From E44-bin32 sp034430615 (GTDB lineage Bacteria > Chloroflexota > Anaerolineae > Anaerolineales > E44-bin32), in contig DAOUEJ010000017.1 in NCBI GenBank assembly GCA_034430615.1, positions 13,482 to 77,481 of the forward strand: 64,000 nt of DNA. The letters are read 5' to 3'. Shown in pieces: positions 41,225-48,796 of the stretch. Made by a program: the position numbers and the translations under genes. The notes below the pieces were generated by a model. The model made no database searches, was not told the DNA's origin, and was given only the letters and a program-made list of their open reading frames with translations. Every line of letters starts with the position of its first letter. Position 1 is the first letter of the stretch.

Positions 41225-42337
41225 CGATGGTCTCCTTCGTGGAAGCGGGCTTCAGCTACTTTCTTAATTCTAAGGATTGGATTGAGCCTCTGGTTCCTGG
41301 TCATCGATGCACTTGGCCTTATGGAATCCGCGAGCGGGATCCCCGCCTTGGAAGGCCTCGAGTTAGCCACAGCTGGTTTTCGCCGGCTCTGGATCGACGA
41401 ATGGCTGCGCTGGGACAGCGTCCACTATCTGCGGATCGCCCAATTTGGGTACGCCGGGGATGAACGGTCGGGCTTCTTTCCTCTCTACCCCTTACTTGGC
41501 CGCGGTTTCGGCTGGCTCTTCGGCGGGGATGCGTGGCTCGGCCTGTTGGTCGTCAGCAATATGGCTGCTTTACTCTCGTTCTACCTTCTGGATCGTTGGA
41601 TGGTCTCGCTAGGACGGGAACAGCAGGCGCCATGGGCTCTGGCAGGACTGGCGATGTTTCCCACAGCGTTTTTCCTGGTTGCGGGGTATCCGCACTCCCT
41701 CCTCCTAATGCTTGTCTTTCTCGGGATTTGGAACATGGCGCGCGTGCATTGGACGCTGACTCTCCTCAGTGGTCTGGCTGCTGGTTTGACACACTCAACA
41801 GCCTTACCGCTCTCGTTCCTGTTTGCCTTTTGGCCAGGCCTGCGCCGATCCTACGGCCGCTACCTCAGCGCCCTTGGCTCACTGCTTGGAATCGCGGCGT
41901 TCCTGGCCTAGCGGGTGGGCGAAGGCTTCCCCCCTATGGTGAACTGCTCCGATCGATCTGGGGGCGGCAGTGGATCGCTCCCTGGTCTGCACTGCTGCAA
42001 GCCCAGGAGGGCTTGGGCTGGCCAGTCCTATTGTTCGATCGTGGCCGAACATTCTTATCGCTCTGGTTTCTATCTGCGCAATCGCCTGGGCTGCCAAGAA
42101 CCTATCCCTACGGCACATACTTTACCAGGCAAGCCGGTCGTACTGCTTCTTGCAATCGGAACCCGGCATGAATTTTTAGCCAGGATTGGCCGCTACGCAC
42201 TCTCGGGATATCCGCTATTCGCTGCGCTGCCCGGGTTATACGGGTCAGGCCGCAAACGACTGCTTGCTCTCGCACTATCGGGGACAATCCAACTCTACCT
42301 GGCAGGGCTGTTTGTACTCTGGGCTTTCATAGGCTGA
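41225..42337 (+). pseudogene. Decayed mannosyltransferase-like integral membrane gene
   Basis: The frame can be followed as a PIG-V/GPI-mannosyltransferase-like membrane glycosyltransferase through several breaks. Part 1 (to 41908) has a lumenal RWDSVHYLRIAQFGY segment, an FFPLYPLLGRG loop and SFLFAFWPG. It ends at an in-frame TAG at 41909. Part 2 (about 41930-42030) needs a one-base shift in a run of six C. Part 3 (about 42030-42130) reads NILIALVSICAIAWAAKN in a third frame. Part 4 ends with the family-like ALSGYPLFAALPGLYG and stops at 42337. Several independent breaks argue against a single sequencing error. No clear start codon remains. Confidence 0.8.
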
Positions 42338-42364
42338 ACTCAACGGACCTATGCTGCACAAGCT

Positions 42365-43432
42365 CTATGCCACTGCCCACCAATCCACGCCCTCGCGCAG
42401 CCCCATCCCACTCAAACGCTCGCGGATCAGGCCTCGCGCCCCGCGCGAACCAACCGCTGCCAGGACGACTGGCCTGGCGTGCTGCGCCAGGAGCTGTGGG
42501 AGATCTTGCGGGGGATAGACCGGGCGGCCGCGCTTTTCGCGTCCGATCTTGGACGGATCGATATCGATGAAAGCGCGCAGCGGAGCGCCCTCGCGGTCGA
42601 GGTGTTTGGCGATGCGTCGCCCCATTTGACCCGCGCCCCAGATGATGAGCCCATCGCACTCACGCAGGGGCCCCAGTACCAGGTAGTGTGACTTTGCGCG
42701 CAGGAACTGCTCCACTGCGTAGTGCGAATCCGTGCGCGTGAGCCGGTCTGCGTGCTCTCGCCAGTAGAGCAGCACCTCCGGGACCTTGGCAAAACGCGCC
42801 CCGGCCAGGTAGAGCCGCAGCCAGAGATCGTAATCCTCCGGCCAGCCGCGCTCCTGATAACCGCCAAGGTCCTGCACCCAACGGCGTCGATATGTAACCG
42901 ATGGGTGAGCAAGCGGGCTCTCGATGAAGATTTCACGCACGATCGACTCGTGATCGACGAGCCGGTTCAGCCAACCAAGGTATGCCTGGAAGCCTCCGCC
43001 CACATCACCTTCGGGGAAGCCCTCCACCAGGCTCCCGACGACCGTCAGTTCGTGATTGGTATTCATCATCTCGACCTGGCGCTCGAGCCGTTCCGGATGG
43101 GCGCGGTCATCAGCGTCCAGGCGCGCCACCAGAGCCCCCCGGCATGCCGACAAACCCGCGTTCAGCGCCGGAATAATTCCGGTATGCTCACGCCTAATCA
43201 CACGCACGCGTGGATCACGACCGGCCCAGCCCTGTAAACGTAGAAATGTCTCATCCCGCGAGCCATCATCCACTACCACGATCTCAAAGTCCGGGAATGT
43301 ACCCTCGAGCAGCGATTGGATCGCCACGTCCAGCGTGGCTGCTGCGTTGTAGCAGGGCATGAGCACCGAGACCTGTGGAGCGGGTGTGCTATCATCTGCT
43401 CGGTTGCGAAATTCGCTGGAGGGCTGACCCAT
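42365..43432 (-). CDS. Family 2 glycosyltransferase with C-terminal Rossmann-like domain
   Basis: A 355-residue product. Residues 25-250 form a GT-A domain: VSVLMPCYNAAATLD, VVVDDGSRDET, RLDADDRAHP (metal-binding Asp motif) and RGWPEDYDLWLRL (catalytic-base region). Residues 265-350 form a second fold opening IIWGAGQMGRRIAKHL, as in the N-terminal domains of PglD-like acetyltransferases. It probably adds a sugar to a lipid or glycan. ATG 43432 lies in the same CCATGG as the mscS start on the other strand. There is no good ribosome binding site, so the exact start is unsure, but the strand cannot begin much later without losing VSVLM. Confidence 0.8.
   Translation of the reverse strand: MGQPSSEFRNRADDSTPAPQVSVLMPCYNAAATLDVAIQSLLEGTFPDFEIVVVDDGSRDETFLRLQGWAGRDPRVRVIRREHTGIIPALNAGLSACRGALVARLDADDRAHPERLERQVEMMNTNHELTVVGSLVEGFPEGDVGGGFQAYLGWLNRLVDHESIVREIFIESPLAHPSVTYRRRWVQDLGGYQERGWPEDYDLWLRLYLAGARFAKVPEVLLYWREHADRLTRTDSHYAVEQFLRAKSHYLVLGPLRECDGLIIWGAGQMGRRIAKHLDREGAPLRAFIDIDPSKIGREKRGRPVYPPQDLPQLLAQHARPVVLAAVGSRGARGLIRERLSGMGLREGVDWWAVA
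43387..43395 (+). promoter_or_regulatory. Extended -10 element (TGCTATCAT) for mscS
   Basis: A TGn extension precedes TATCAT, 36 bases before ATG 43431. The element lies within the N-terminal codons of the divergent glycosyltransferase gene. Confidence 0.45.
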
Positions 43433-44264
43433 GGACTTCACCAACTTTTCATCCGAGGCCTTGCTCAAGTCGATTGTCGACTTCTTGCCCAATCTCGGCC
43501 TGGCGCTGTTGATCCTACTCATCGCTCGCCTGATCTCGCGCTGGGGGACGAAGCTCGTGCGCGGAGCCCTGGAGAAGCGCAAGCGCGACCCGGAGTTGAT
43601 TGTACTCCTCGAGTTCCTCACCCGCTGGGGCATCCTGGGTGTCGGGATCGTCTGGGCAATCGAGCAGATCGTACCGGGGCGTTTCGGCACGCTGCTGGCT
43701 GGGTTAGGTGTGGTGGGTGTCTCCCTCGGTTTTGCACTCCAGGATGTGGCCAAGAACTTCCTGGCCGGCATCCTTCTGCTCCTCACCAGCCCCTTCAATA
43801 TCGGCGACACGATCCAGGTGAGTGGGTTTACCGGAAAGGTGCTGGCGATCAACTTCCGCTCAACCGAGCTGCGTGAGGTCGATGGCCGTTTCGTCATCAT
43901 CCCCAACGCCGATGTCTTTGTCAACCCGATCGTCAACTTCAGCCGGGCCCCACGCCGGCGTGTGAGCCTCCCGCTCGGCATCACGATCGATACCGATCTC
44001 GATCTTGCCACGCGCGCCGCGTTTGAGGCTGTTTCCAGGGTTCCCGGCTTTATCGCTGATCCCGGCCCCCAGCTTCTTTTCGAAGCTTTTCAGGATTCAG
44101 TCATCCAGAGTACGCTCTTCTATTGGATCGATTCGAAAAACTTCGATTACACAGATGCGCAGACCGCCGGCGCCCGGGCTGTAAATGAGGCTTTCAAAGC
44201 CGCCGGGATTGGCATGCCCTACCCGACCGTGGAAGTCACCATGCTCGAGAACCCGACACACTGA
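43431..44264 (+). CDS. MscS-family mechanosensitive channel
   Basis: A 277-residue small-conductance mechanosensitive channel. It has two N-terminal helices and a Gly/Ala-rich pore helix (GLGVVGVSLGFALQDVAKNFLAG). The beta domain has FNIGDTIQVSGFTGKV and VIIPNADVFVNPIVNFSR, and a C-terminal alpha/beta domain ends YPTVEVTM. This is the core MscS layout without extra sensor domains. It opens under membrane tension to release solutes during osmotic downshift. GGAGGG seven bases before ATG 43431 gives strong support for the start. Confidence 0.93.
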   Translation: MDFTNFSSEALLKSIVDFLPNLGLALLILLIARLISRWGTKLVRGALEKRKRDPELIVLLEFLTRWGILGVGIVWAIEQIVPGRFGTLLAGLGVVGVSLGFALQDVAKNFLAGILLLLTSPFNIGDTIQVSGFTGKVLAINFRSTELREVDGRFVIIPNADVFVNPIVNFSRAPRRRVSLPLGITIDTDLDLATRAAFEAVSRVPGFIADPGPQLLFEAFQDSVIQSTLFYWIDSKNFDYTDAQTAGARAVNEAFKAAGIGMPYPTVEVTMLENPTH

Positions 44265-44302
44265 CCCATAGGAAAGATCAGAGCATTCCATCCGAAATGA
44301 AA

Positions 44303-44326
44303 AGGGCGATCTCGAGATCGCCCTTG
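44303..44326 (-). terminator. Intrinsic terminator of the opp/dpp operon
   Basis: AAGGGCGATCTC / GAGATCGCCCTT is a perfect palindrome. On the minus strand it is followed by TTCATTTC after the closing TT. It lies 31 bp past the last gene of the ABC operon and could also stop mscS transcripts. Confidence 0.8.
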
Positions 44327-44356
44327 GTGTCGAATCACAATGACCAGACGTCATAT

Positions 44357-45346
44357 TTATTCCACCAGATGACAGGCCACCCAATGTCCTGGTTTCGCCT
44401 CCCGATACACCGGTTCATCGACAAAACAAACATCGGTAGCCACCGGGCAGCGTGTGTTAAAGTTGCAACCCACGGGCGGGTTGGCGGGGCTGGGGATATC
44501 TCCCTCGAGAATTATACGCGTGCGCCGGACTGCGACATCTGGATCCGGAATGGGCACTGCCGACATTAGTGCCTGCGTGTAGGGATGAAGCGGATTCAAA
44601 TAAATCTCATCACGATCGGTTAATTCCACGATCTTGCCCAAATACATCACTGCCATGCGATCGCTGATATGTCGGACCATGCTAAGGTCATGCGCGATGA
44701 ATAAATAGGTCAATCCGAGCTTTTCCTGTAATTCTTCCAACAAGTTGACCACCTGCGCCTGGATGGAGACATCCAGAGAGGAGATCGGCTCGTCACAGAT
44801 GACCAGATCGGGGTTCAGTGCCAGGGCACGGGCGATGCCAATGCGCTGCCGCTGCCCGCCGGAGAACTCATGCGGATAGCGGTTGACGAAGTAAGGGTTG
44901 AGACCTACCATTTGCAGAAGGTCTTGCACGCGATCGTGCTTCTCTTTTCCGCGAGCAATGTTATGCACTTCAAGGGGTGCAGCGATGATGGAACCCACGG
45001 TCATGCGCGGGTTCAATGAGGCGTAAGGATCCTGAAAGATCATTTGCATCTGCCGACGCATTCGGCGCAAATCTCCACCGGTCACATCCGCTAAATTGAC
45101 TCCACCGACGATAATCGCTCCGTCCGTCGGTTCATACAATCTAAGGATGGTCCGCCCTACTGTCGTCTTCCCGCAACCCGTTTCACCGACCAGCCCGAGC
45201 GTCTCGCCCTTGATGATGTCAAAACTGACGTCATTTACAGCTTTGATATCACCAACATGACGTTCAATGATAGTCCCCCGCATGATGGGGAAATATTTCT
45301 TCAGATTGCGGACTGAAACCAAGGAACCATTCCCGCCGCTCATCAT
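44357..45346 (-). CDS. Oligopeptide/dipeptide ABC transporter ATPase (OppF/DppF-type)
   Basis: A 329-residue ATPase. It has Walker A GETGCGKTT, signature FSGGQRQRIGIARAL, Walker B LVICDEPISSLDVS and the switch His in FIAHDLSMV. The C-terminal extension has CNFNTRCPVATDVC and a final HWVACH, the four-Cys cluster usual in Opp/Dpp ATPases. ATG 45346 overlaps the OppD stop codon (ATGA) and follows AAGGAA. It should pair with the OppD-type ATPase to power import through the two permeases. The ligand may be a peptide, but nickel or sugar-type relatives share this architecture. Confidence 0.92.
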   Translation of the reverse strand: MMSGGNGSLVSVRNLKKYFPIMRGTIIERHVGDIKAVNDVSFDIIKGETLGLVGETGCGKTTVGRTILRLYEPTDGAIIVGGVNLADVTGGDLRRMRRQMQMIFQDPYASLNPRMTVGSIIAAPLEVHNIARGKEKHDRVQDLLQMVGLNPYFVNRYPHEFSGGQRQRIGIARALALNPDLVICDEPISSLDVSIQAQVVNLLEELQEKLGLTYLFIAHDLSMVRHISDRMAVMYLGKIVELTDRDEIYLNPLHPYTQALMSAVPIPDPDVAVRRTRIILEGDIPSPANPPVGCNFNTRCPVATDVCFVDEPVYREAKPGHWVACHLVE

Positions 45347-46338
45347 GCGTTCCTTCCGGCGACGTATTCCCATCGCCAGCAAGCGACAATATGTCCTTCG
45401 TCATCCGTGGGCTCCAACGGCGGCATTTCCTCTAGGCATTGATCTGCTCGATAAGTGCATCGAGCATAAAATGGGCATCCCTGCGGCAAGGCGATCAAAT
45501 CCGGTGGTAAGCCGGGGATTGAGACCAACTTTGTGCCCGGTGTCTCATCCAAGCGAGGCAGCGATCCAAGCAAACCAATTGTATAAGGGTGGCGAGTGCG
45601 TTTATAGATACTGTGCACATCGCCTCTCTCAATGATATAGCCTGCGTACATCACGTTGATCTTCCTGGCTAATTCCGCCACGACACCCAGGTCGTGGGTG
45701 ATCCACATCACCGCCATCCCCAACTGCGCCTGCAATCGCCGTACTAAGTCCACAATCTGGGCTTGAATGGTGACATCTAGAGCAGTGGTGGGCTCATCGG
45801 CAATGAGTAATTTTGGATCGCAGGAGAGCGCCATGGCGATCATCGCCCGCTGCCGCATACCACCGGAGAATTGATGAGGGTAATCGTTCAGTCGATTATT
45901 TGCTGCTGGGATACCTACCATCTCCAGTAATTCCCCCGCCCGTCCTTTGGCTTCAGTCTCTGTCATTGCGAAGTGAATCTTCAACGCCTCGACAATCTGA
46001 GCACCCACGGTGAAGACAGGATTGAGTGATGTCATCGGATCCTGAAAGACCATCGCAATCTCTGCCCCCCGGACCAACCGCATGTCGCCGGAACTGAGCT
46101 TCAAGAGATCACGACCGTCATCAAAGATAACTTCACCCGCGTCGATTTTCCCCGGAGGACTAGGGATCAAGCGCATTATGGAAAGCGCATGAACGGTCTT
46201 TCCGCAACCGCTCTCGCCCACGACACCCAAAGTCTCGCCCGCCTCCATAGCGTACGATATCCCGTTCACGGCATGGACGATGCCTTCATCTGTGTAGAAA
46301 CGGGTTGCTAGGTTTTTTACCTGTAATAATGCTTCCAT
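45343..46338 (-). CDS. Oligopeptide/dipeptide ABC transporter ATPase (OppD/DppD-type)
   Basis: A 331-residue ATPase. Walker A is GESGCGKTV, the signature FSGGMRQRAMIAMAL, and the Walker B LLIADEPTTALDVT. The C-terminal cysteine region is CPFYARCTYRADQC with a final HIVACW. It follows the DppC-like gene by 62 bp and overlaps the OppF-type gene. It is the partner ATPase of the same importer. All catalytic motifs are intact. Confidence 0.92.
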   Translation of the reverse strand: MEALLQVKNLATRFYTDEGIVHAVNGISYAMEAGETLGVVGESGCGKTVHALSIMRLIPSPPGKIDAGEVIFDDGRDLLKLSSGDMRLVRGAEIAMVFQDPMTSLNPVFTVGAQIVEALKIHFAMTETEAKGRAGELLEMVGIPAANNRLNDYPHQFSGGMRQRAMIAMALSCDPKLLIADEPTTALDVTIQAQIVDLVRRLQAQLGMAVMWITHDLGVVAELARKINVMYAGYIIERGDVHSIYKRTRHPYTIGLLGSLPRLDETPGTKLVSIPGLPPDLIALPQGCPFYARCTYRADQCLEEMPPLEPTDDEGHIVACWRWEYVAGRNA

Positions 46339-46400
46339 CGGTTCCCTTATAAGAGAAATGAATTGGCAGAGTTACACAGGTTCCTGCTGCACTTATAAAG

Positions 46401-47630
46401 CTATACCTGAAGCTTTGGATCCAGGGCGTCGCGCAGGCCATCTCCCAGCAGATTGAAACCCAAAACACTCAGCATGATCGCTATACCCGGGAAGGTAACC
46501 GCCCACCATGCGCCGCTTGCTAGATAGCGGTAGCTGGCGCCCAACATCGACCCCCATTCCGGTTCCGGAGGTATGGCCCCCAATCCCAAGAAACCGAGCG
46601 CCGCCGCCGATAAAATCGCGTTTGCCAAACCCATCGTCGTTTGAACGATGACCGGCGACAGCGTGTTGGGGAAGATATGGCGAAAGATAATGCGACCATG
46701 CCCTTCCCCTGTCGCCTGTGCGGCCAAAATGTACTCCTTCTGGATCACCGATAACACCGTCGATCGCACCAATCGGGCGTAGATGGGAATACCAACAACG
46801 CCGATGGCGATCATCCCCTTCTCCAAGCCCGGTCCAAGAAAAGCCACGATTGCAATGGCGAGCAGATAGGTCGGGAATGCCAGGAGAATATCCATCGCCC
46901 GCATGATGATCGTGGCAAGTGCCTGGCCGCCCAACGGCAGGCTCAAGATCCAGCCAATGAGTAATCCCAAAACACCGCATACGATGCCGATGTAGGGGTT
47001 TGCCCAGAACCCAAGGAGGCCGCCGACTAGAGCGCCTATTAGCGCAAAGAGCAGGATACGGAATCTTTGACCCTGAAGCAGATCATCCCAATAGGCCGAA
47101 CTAATTCCCAGCCCCCCAAAGAAAATCATCTGTAAAGGCTGCCCCGCGATCCAAGCTGAGAGGCTTCCCAACGCGAGACCAATCCCGCCCATAAGGGCTA
47201 TCCGTTCTGTTCGGAAAAGGGGCATGCTATCGTAAAACCCTGCCAGCAAACCAAGAATACCGCCAACGGATAAGGAGATCGCTACAGCAACCAGCCCGAC
47301 TCTCAGGGAATTCCAGCCACCATGAATCACGCGGCGAAAGATATCCCTCCCCAGCTTATCTGTACCGAAGGGGTGAATGGAAGCAATCTCCTCCGTGGCA
47401 ACCAGATTGGGAGGTTTAAGTTTGAGCGAATAGTCGATATCTGTCCTGGGGTCGTACTCCCAGAAGAAGTGTGCGAATACAGCCGATAAGATGAAAATAG
47501 CTACGATTGCCATCCCAAGGCGTGCAGTGTTGTTGGATATCATGCGGCGCCATGCGTCCACCCACAACGAGCGGTGTTCACGTACAGCAAAGTCAATCGA
47601 ATTAAAATCTTCGGGGGTTGCGTTAGTCAT
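46401..47630 (-). CDS. DppC-like permease with a ~100-residue insertion
   Basis: The 409-residue product is a binding-protein-dependent permease. Its N-terminus is typical (HPFGTDKLGRDIFRRVIHGG), and its C-terminal half keeps the EAA-type loop (EYILAAQATGEGHGRIIFRHI) and LGFLGLGAIPPEPEWG. Between GLLAGFYD (residue 134) and IIMRAMDILLAFP (residue 241) lie about 100 extra residues with three or four hydrophobic stretches. Normal members of about 300 residues have roughly ten residues there. The frame is clean across it. ATG 47630 is preferred because GAAGG precedes it. A GTG 12 bases upstream abuts the DppB stop. Confidence 0.85.
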   Translation of the reverse strand: MTNATPEDFNSIDFAVREHRSLWVDAWRRMISNNTARLGMAIVAIFILSAVFAHFFWEYDPRTDIDYSLKLKPPNLVATEEIASIHPFGTDKLGRDIFRRVIHGGWNSLRVGLVAVAISLSVGGILGLLAGFYDSMPLFRTERIALMGGIGLALGSLSAWIAGQPLQMIFFGGLGISSAYWDDLLQGQRFRILLFALIGALVGGLLGFWANPYIGIVCGVLGLLIGWILSLPLGGQALATIIMRAMDILLAFPTYLLAIAIVAFLGPGLEKGMIAIGVVGIPIYARLVRSTVLSVIQKEYILAAQATGEGHGRIIFRHIFPNTLSPVIVQTTMGLANAILSAAALGFLGLGAIPPEPEWGSMLGASYRYLASGAWWAVTFPGIAIMLSVLGFNLLGDGLRDALDPKLQV

Positions 47631-47638
47631 GCAAGCCT

Positions 47639-48691
47639 TCACTCGTGTCGGATGCGCGGGTCTAGAAAACCGTATGAAATATCGACTAACAAATTAGCGA
47701 AGATAAAAACAAAGGCTATAAGCATCGTGCCGCCTTGCACGATGGGGTAATCACGAGCAAGAATGGAATCATAAACCCATTTTCCGATGCCCGGCCAAGA
47801 GAAGATGGTCTCTGTTAGAACCGCACCGGCCAATAGACTTCCGGTCTGGATACCGATGATCGTGATCACCGGGAGGAAGGCATTTTTAAGTGCATGCTTG
47901 AAGAGCACCACCCGCTCAAGAGCGCCTTTGGCATGGGCGGTGCGGATGTAATCTTCTTGAAGCACATCCAGCATGCTCGACCGCGTCATGCGCGCGATGA
48001 TTGCCATAGGAATAGTCGCTAAGGCAACAACCGGCATAAACAAGTGCCTTCCGGCATCTATCAGAGCTTCCATGTTGCCGGCGAGGAGGCTGTCGATGAT
48101 GTATAAATTCGTGATCGCCTTAATCTCGATAGCGTGGCTCGCCCGGCCTCCACTCGGAAGCCATTGCAGGAAGACCGCAAAGAGCATGATCTCCATCAAA
48201 CCTAACCAAAAAATCGGCATGGAGACACCTATGAGGGACCCTATCATGCTCACGCTGTCGAGAACAGAATTGCGTCGAGCGGCGGAAGCGATGCCCACGG
48301 GGACGCCAATAAGAACTGCGATAAACATCGAGAGCATGGCAAGCTCGATCGTCGCCGGAAACCTTAACGCGAGAGTCTCTGCAACCGGGATGCGGCGGTG
48401 GATGGAATTGCCAAGGTCTCCTTGAAGGAGCCGACCCAAATAAAGTACAAATTGACTATCGAAGAAACCTGCGAAATCGCCCTCTCGCAATGCGTCCATG
48501 TCCAAGAATGCCGGTCGGTTTAACCCCAGTTGCTCGCGGATCCGCTCCACGTTCTCCTGTGCGGCATGTTCCCCCAACATCGCCACGGCGGGGTCGCCGG
48601 GGATGAGGCGTTGGAACATAAAAATTACAAAGACAACGCCCAGCAGAGTTGGGACTAAGGTAATAAGCCTGCGGATGATGTATCGAGTCAA
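47639..48691 (-). CDS. DppB-like ABC transporter permease
   Basis: A 350-residue permease with six membrane helices. The N-terminal helix has ITLVPTLLGVVFVIF. The first periplasmic loop has IPGDPAVAMLGEHA and LNRPAFLDM. The EAA loop is RTAHAKGALERVVLFKHALKNA, and the C-terminus ends DISYGFLDPRIRHE. This is the normal DppB/OppB pattern. It pairs with the enlarged DppC-like permease just downstream. A stem-loop lies between it and the substrate-binding protein gene. Confidence 0.92.
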   Translation of the reverse strand: MTRYIIRRLITLVPTLLGVVFVIFMFQRLIPGDPAVAMLGEHAAQENVERIREQLGLNRPAFLDMDALREGDFAGFFDSQFVLYLGRLLQGDLGNSIHRRIPVAETLALRFPATIELAMLSMFIAVLIGVPVGIASAARRNSVLDSVSMIGSLIGVSMPIFWLGLMEIMLFAVFLQWLPSGGRASHAIEIKAITNLYIIDSLLAGNMEALIDAGRHLFMPVVALATIPMAIIARMTRSSMLDVLQEDYIRTAHAKGALERVVLFKHALKNAFLPVITIIGIQTGSLLAGAVLTETIFSWPGIGKWVYDSILARDYPIVQGGTMLIAFVFIFANLLVDISYGFLDPRIRHE

Positions 48692-48715
48692 GCGCCCTCC
48701 CTTTGTAGGGCATTA

Positions 48716-48740
48716 GGGGGGCGGATGTTATCCGCCCCCC
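48716..48740 (-). other. Intercistronic stem-loop between binding-protein and permease genes
   Basis: An 11-bp stem (GGGGGGCGGAT with ATCCGCCCCCC) with a three-base loop lies in the 105-bp gap. No U-run follows on the minus strand, so it is more likely an RNA-stabilising or partial-termination hairpin. Such hairpins raise binding-protein mRNA over permease mRNA in other ABC operons. Confidence 0.65.
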
Positions 48741-48796
48741 CTGTTAGACCACTCGATAAAGCAGGGCTTTTATCGATTGGAGCGATAGTTCGGCTC

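Noticed and set aside
43433..44011. Upstream extension of the glycosyltransferase frame
   Set aside because: The added residues are Ser/Arg-rich, antisense to mscS, and unlike any glycosyltransferase N-terminus.
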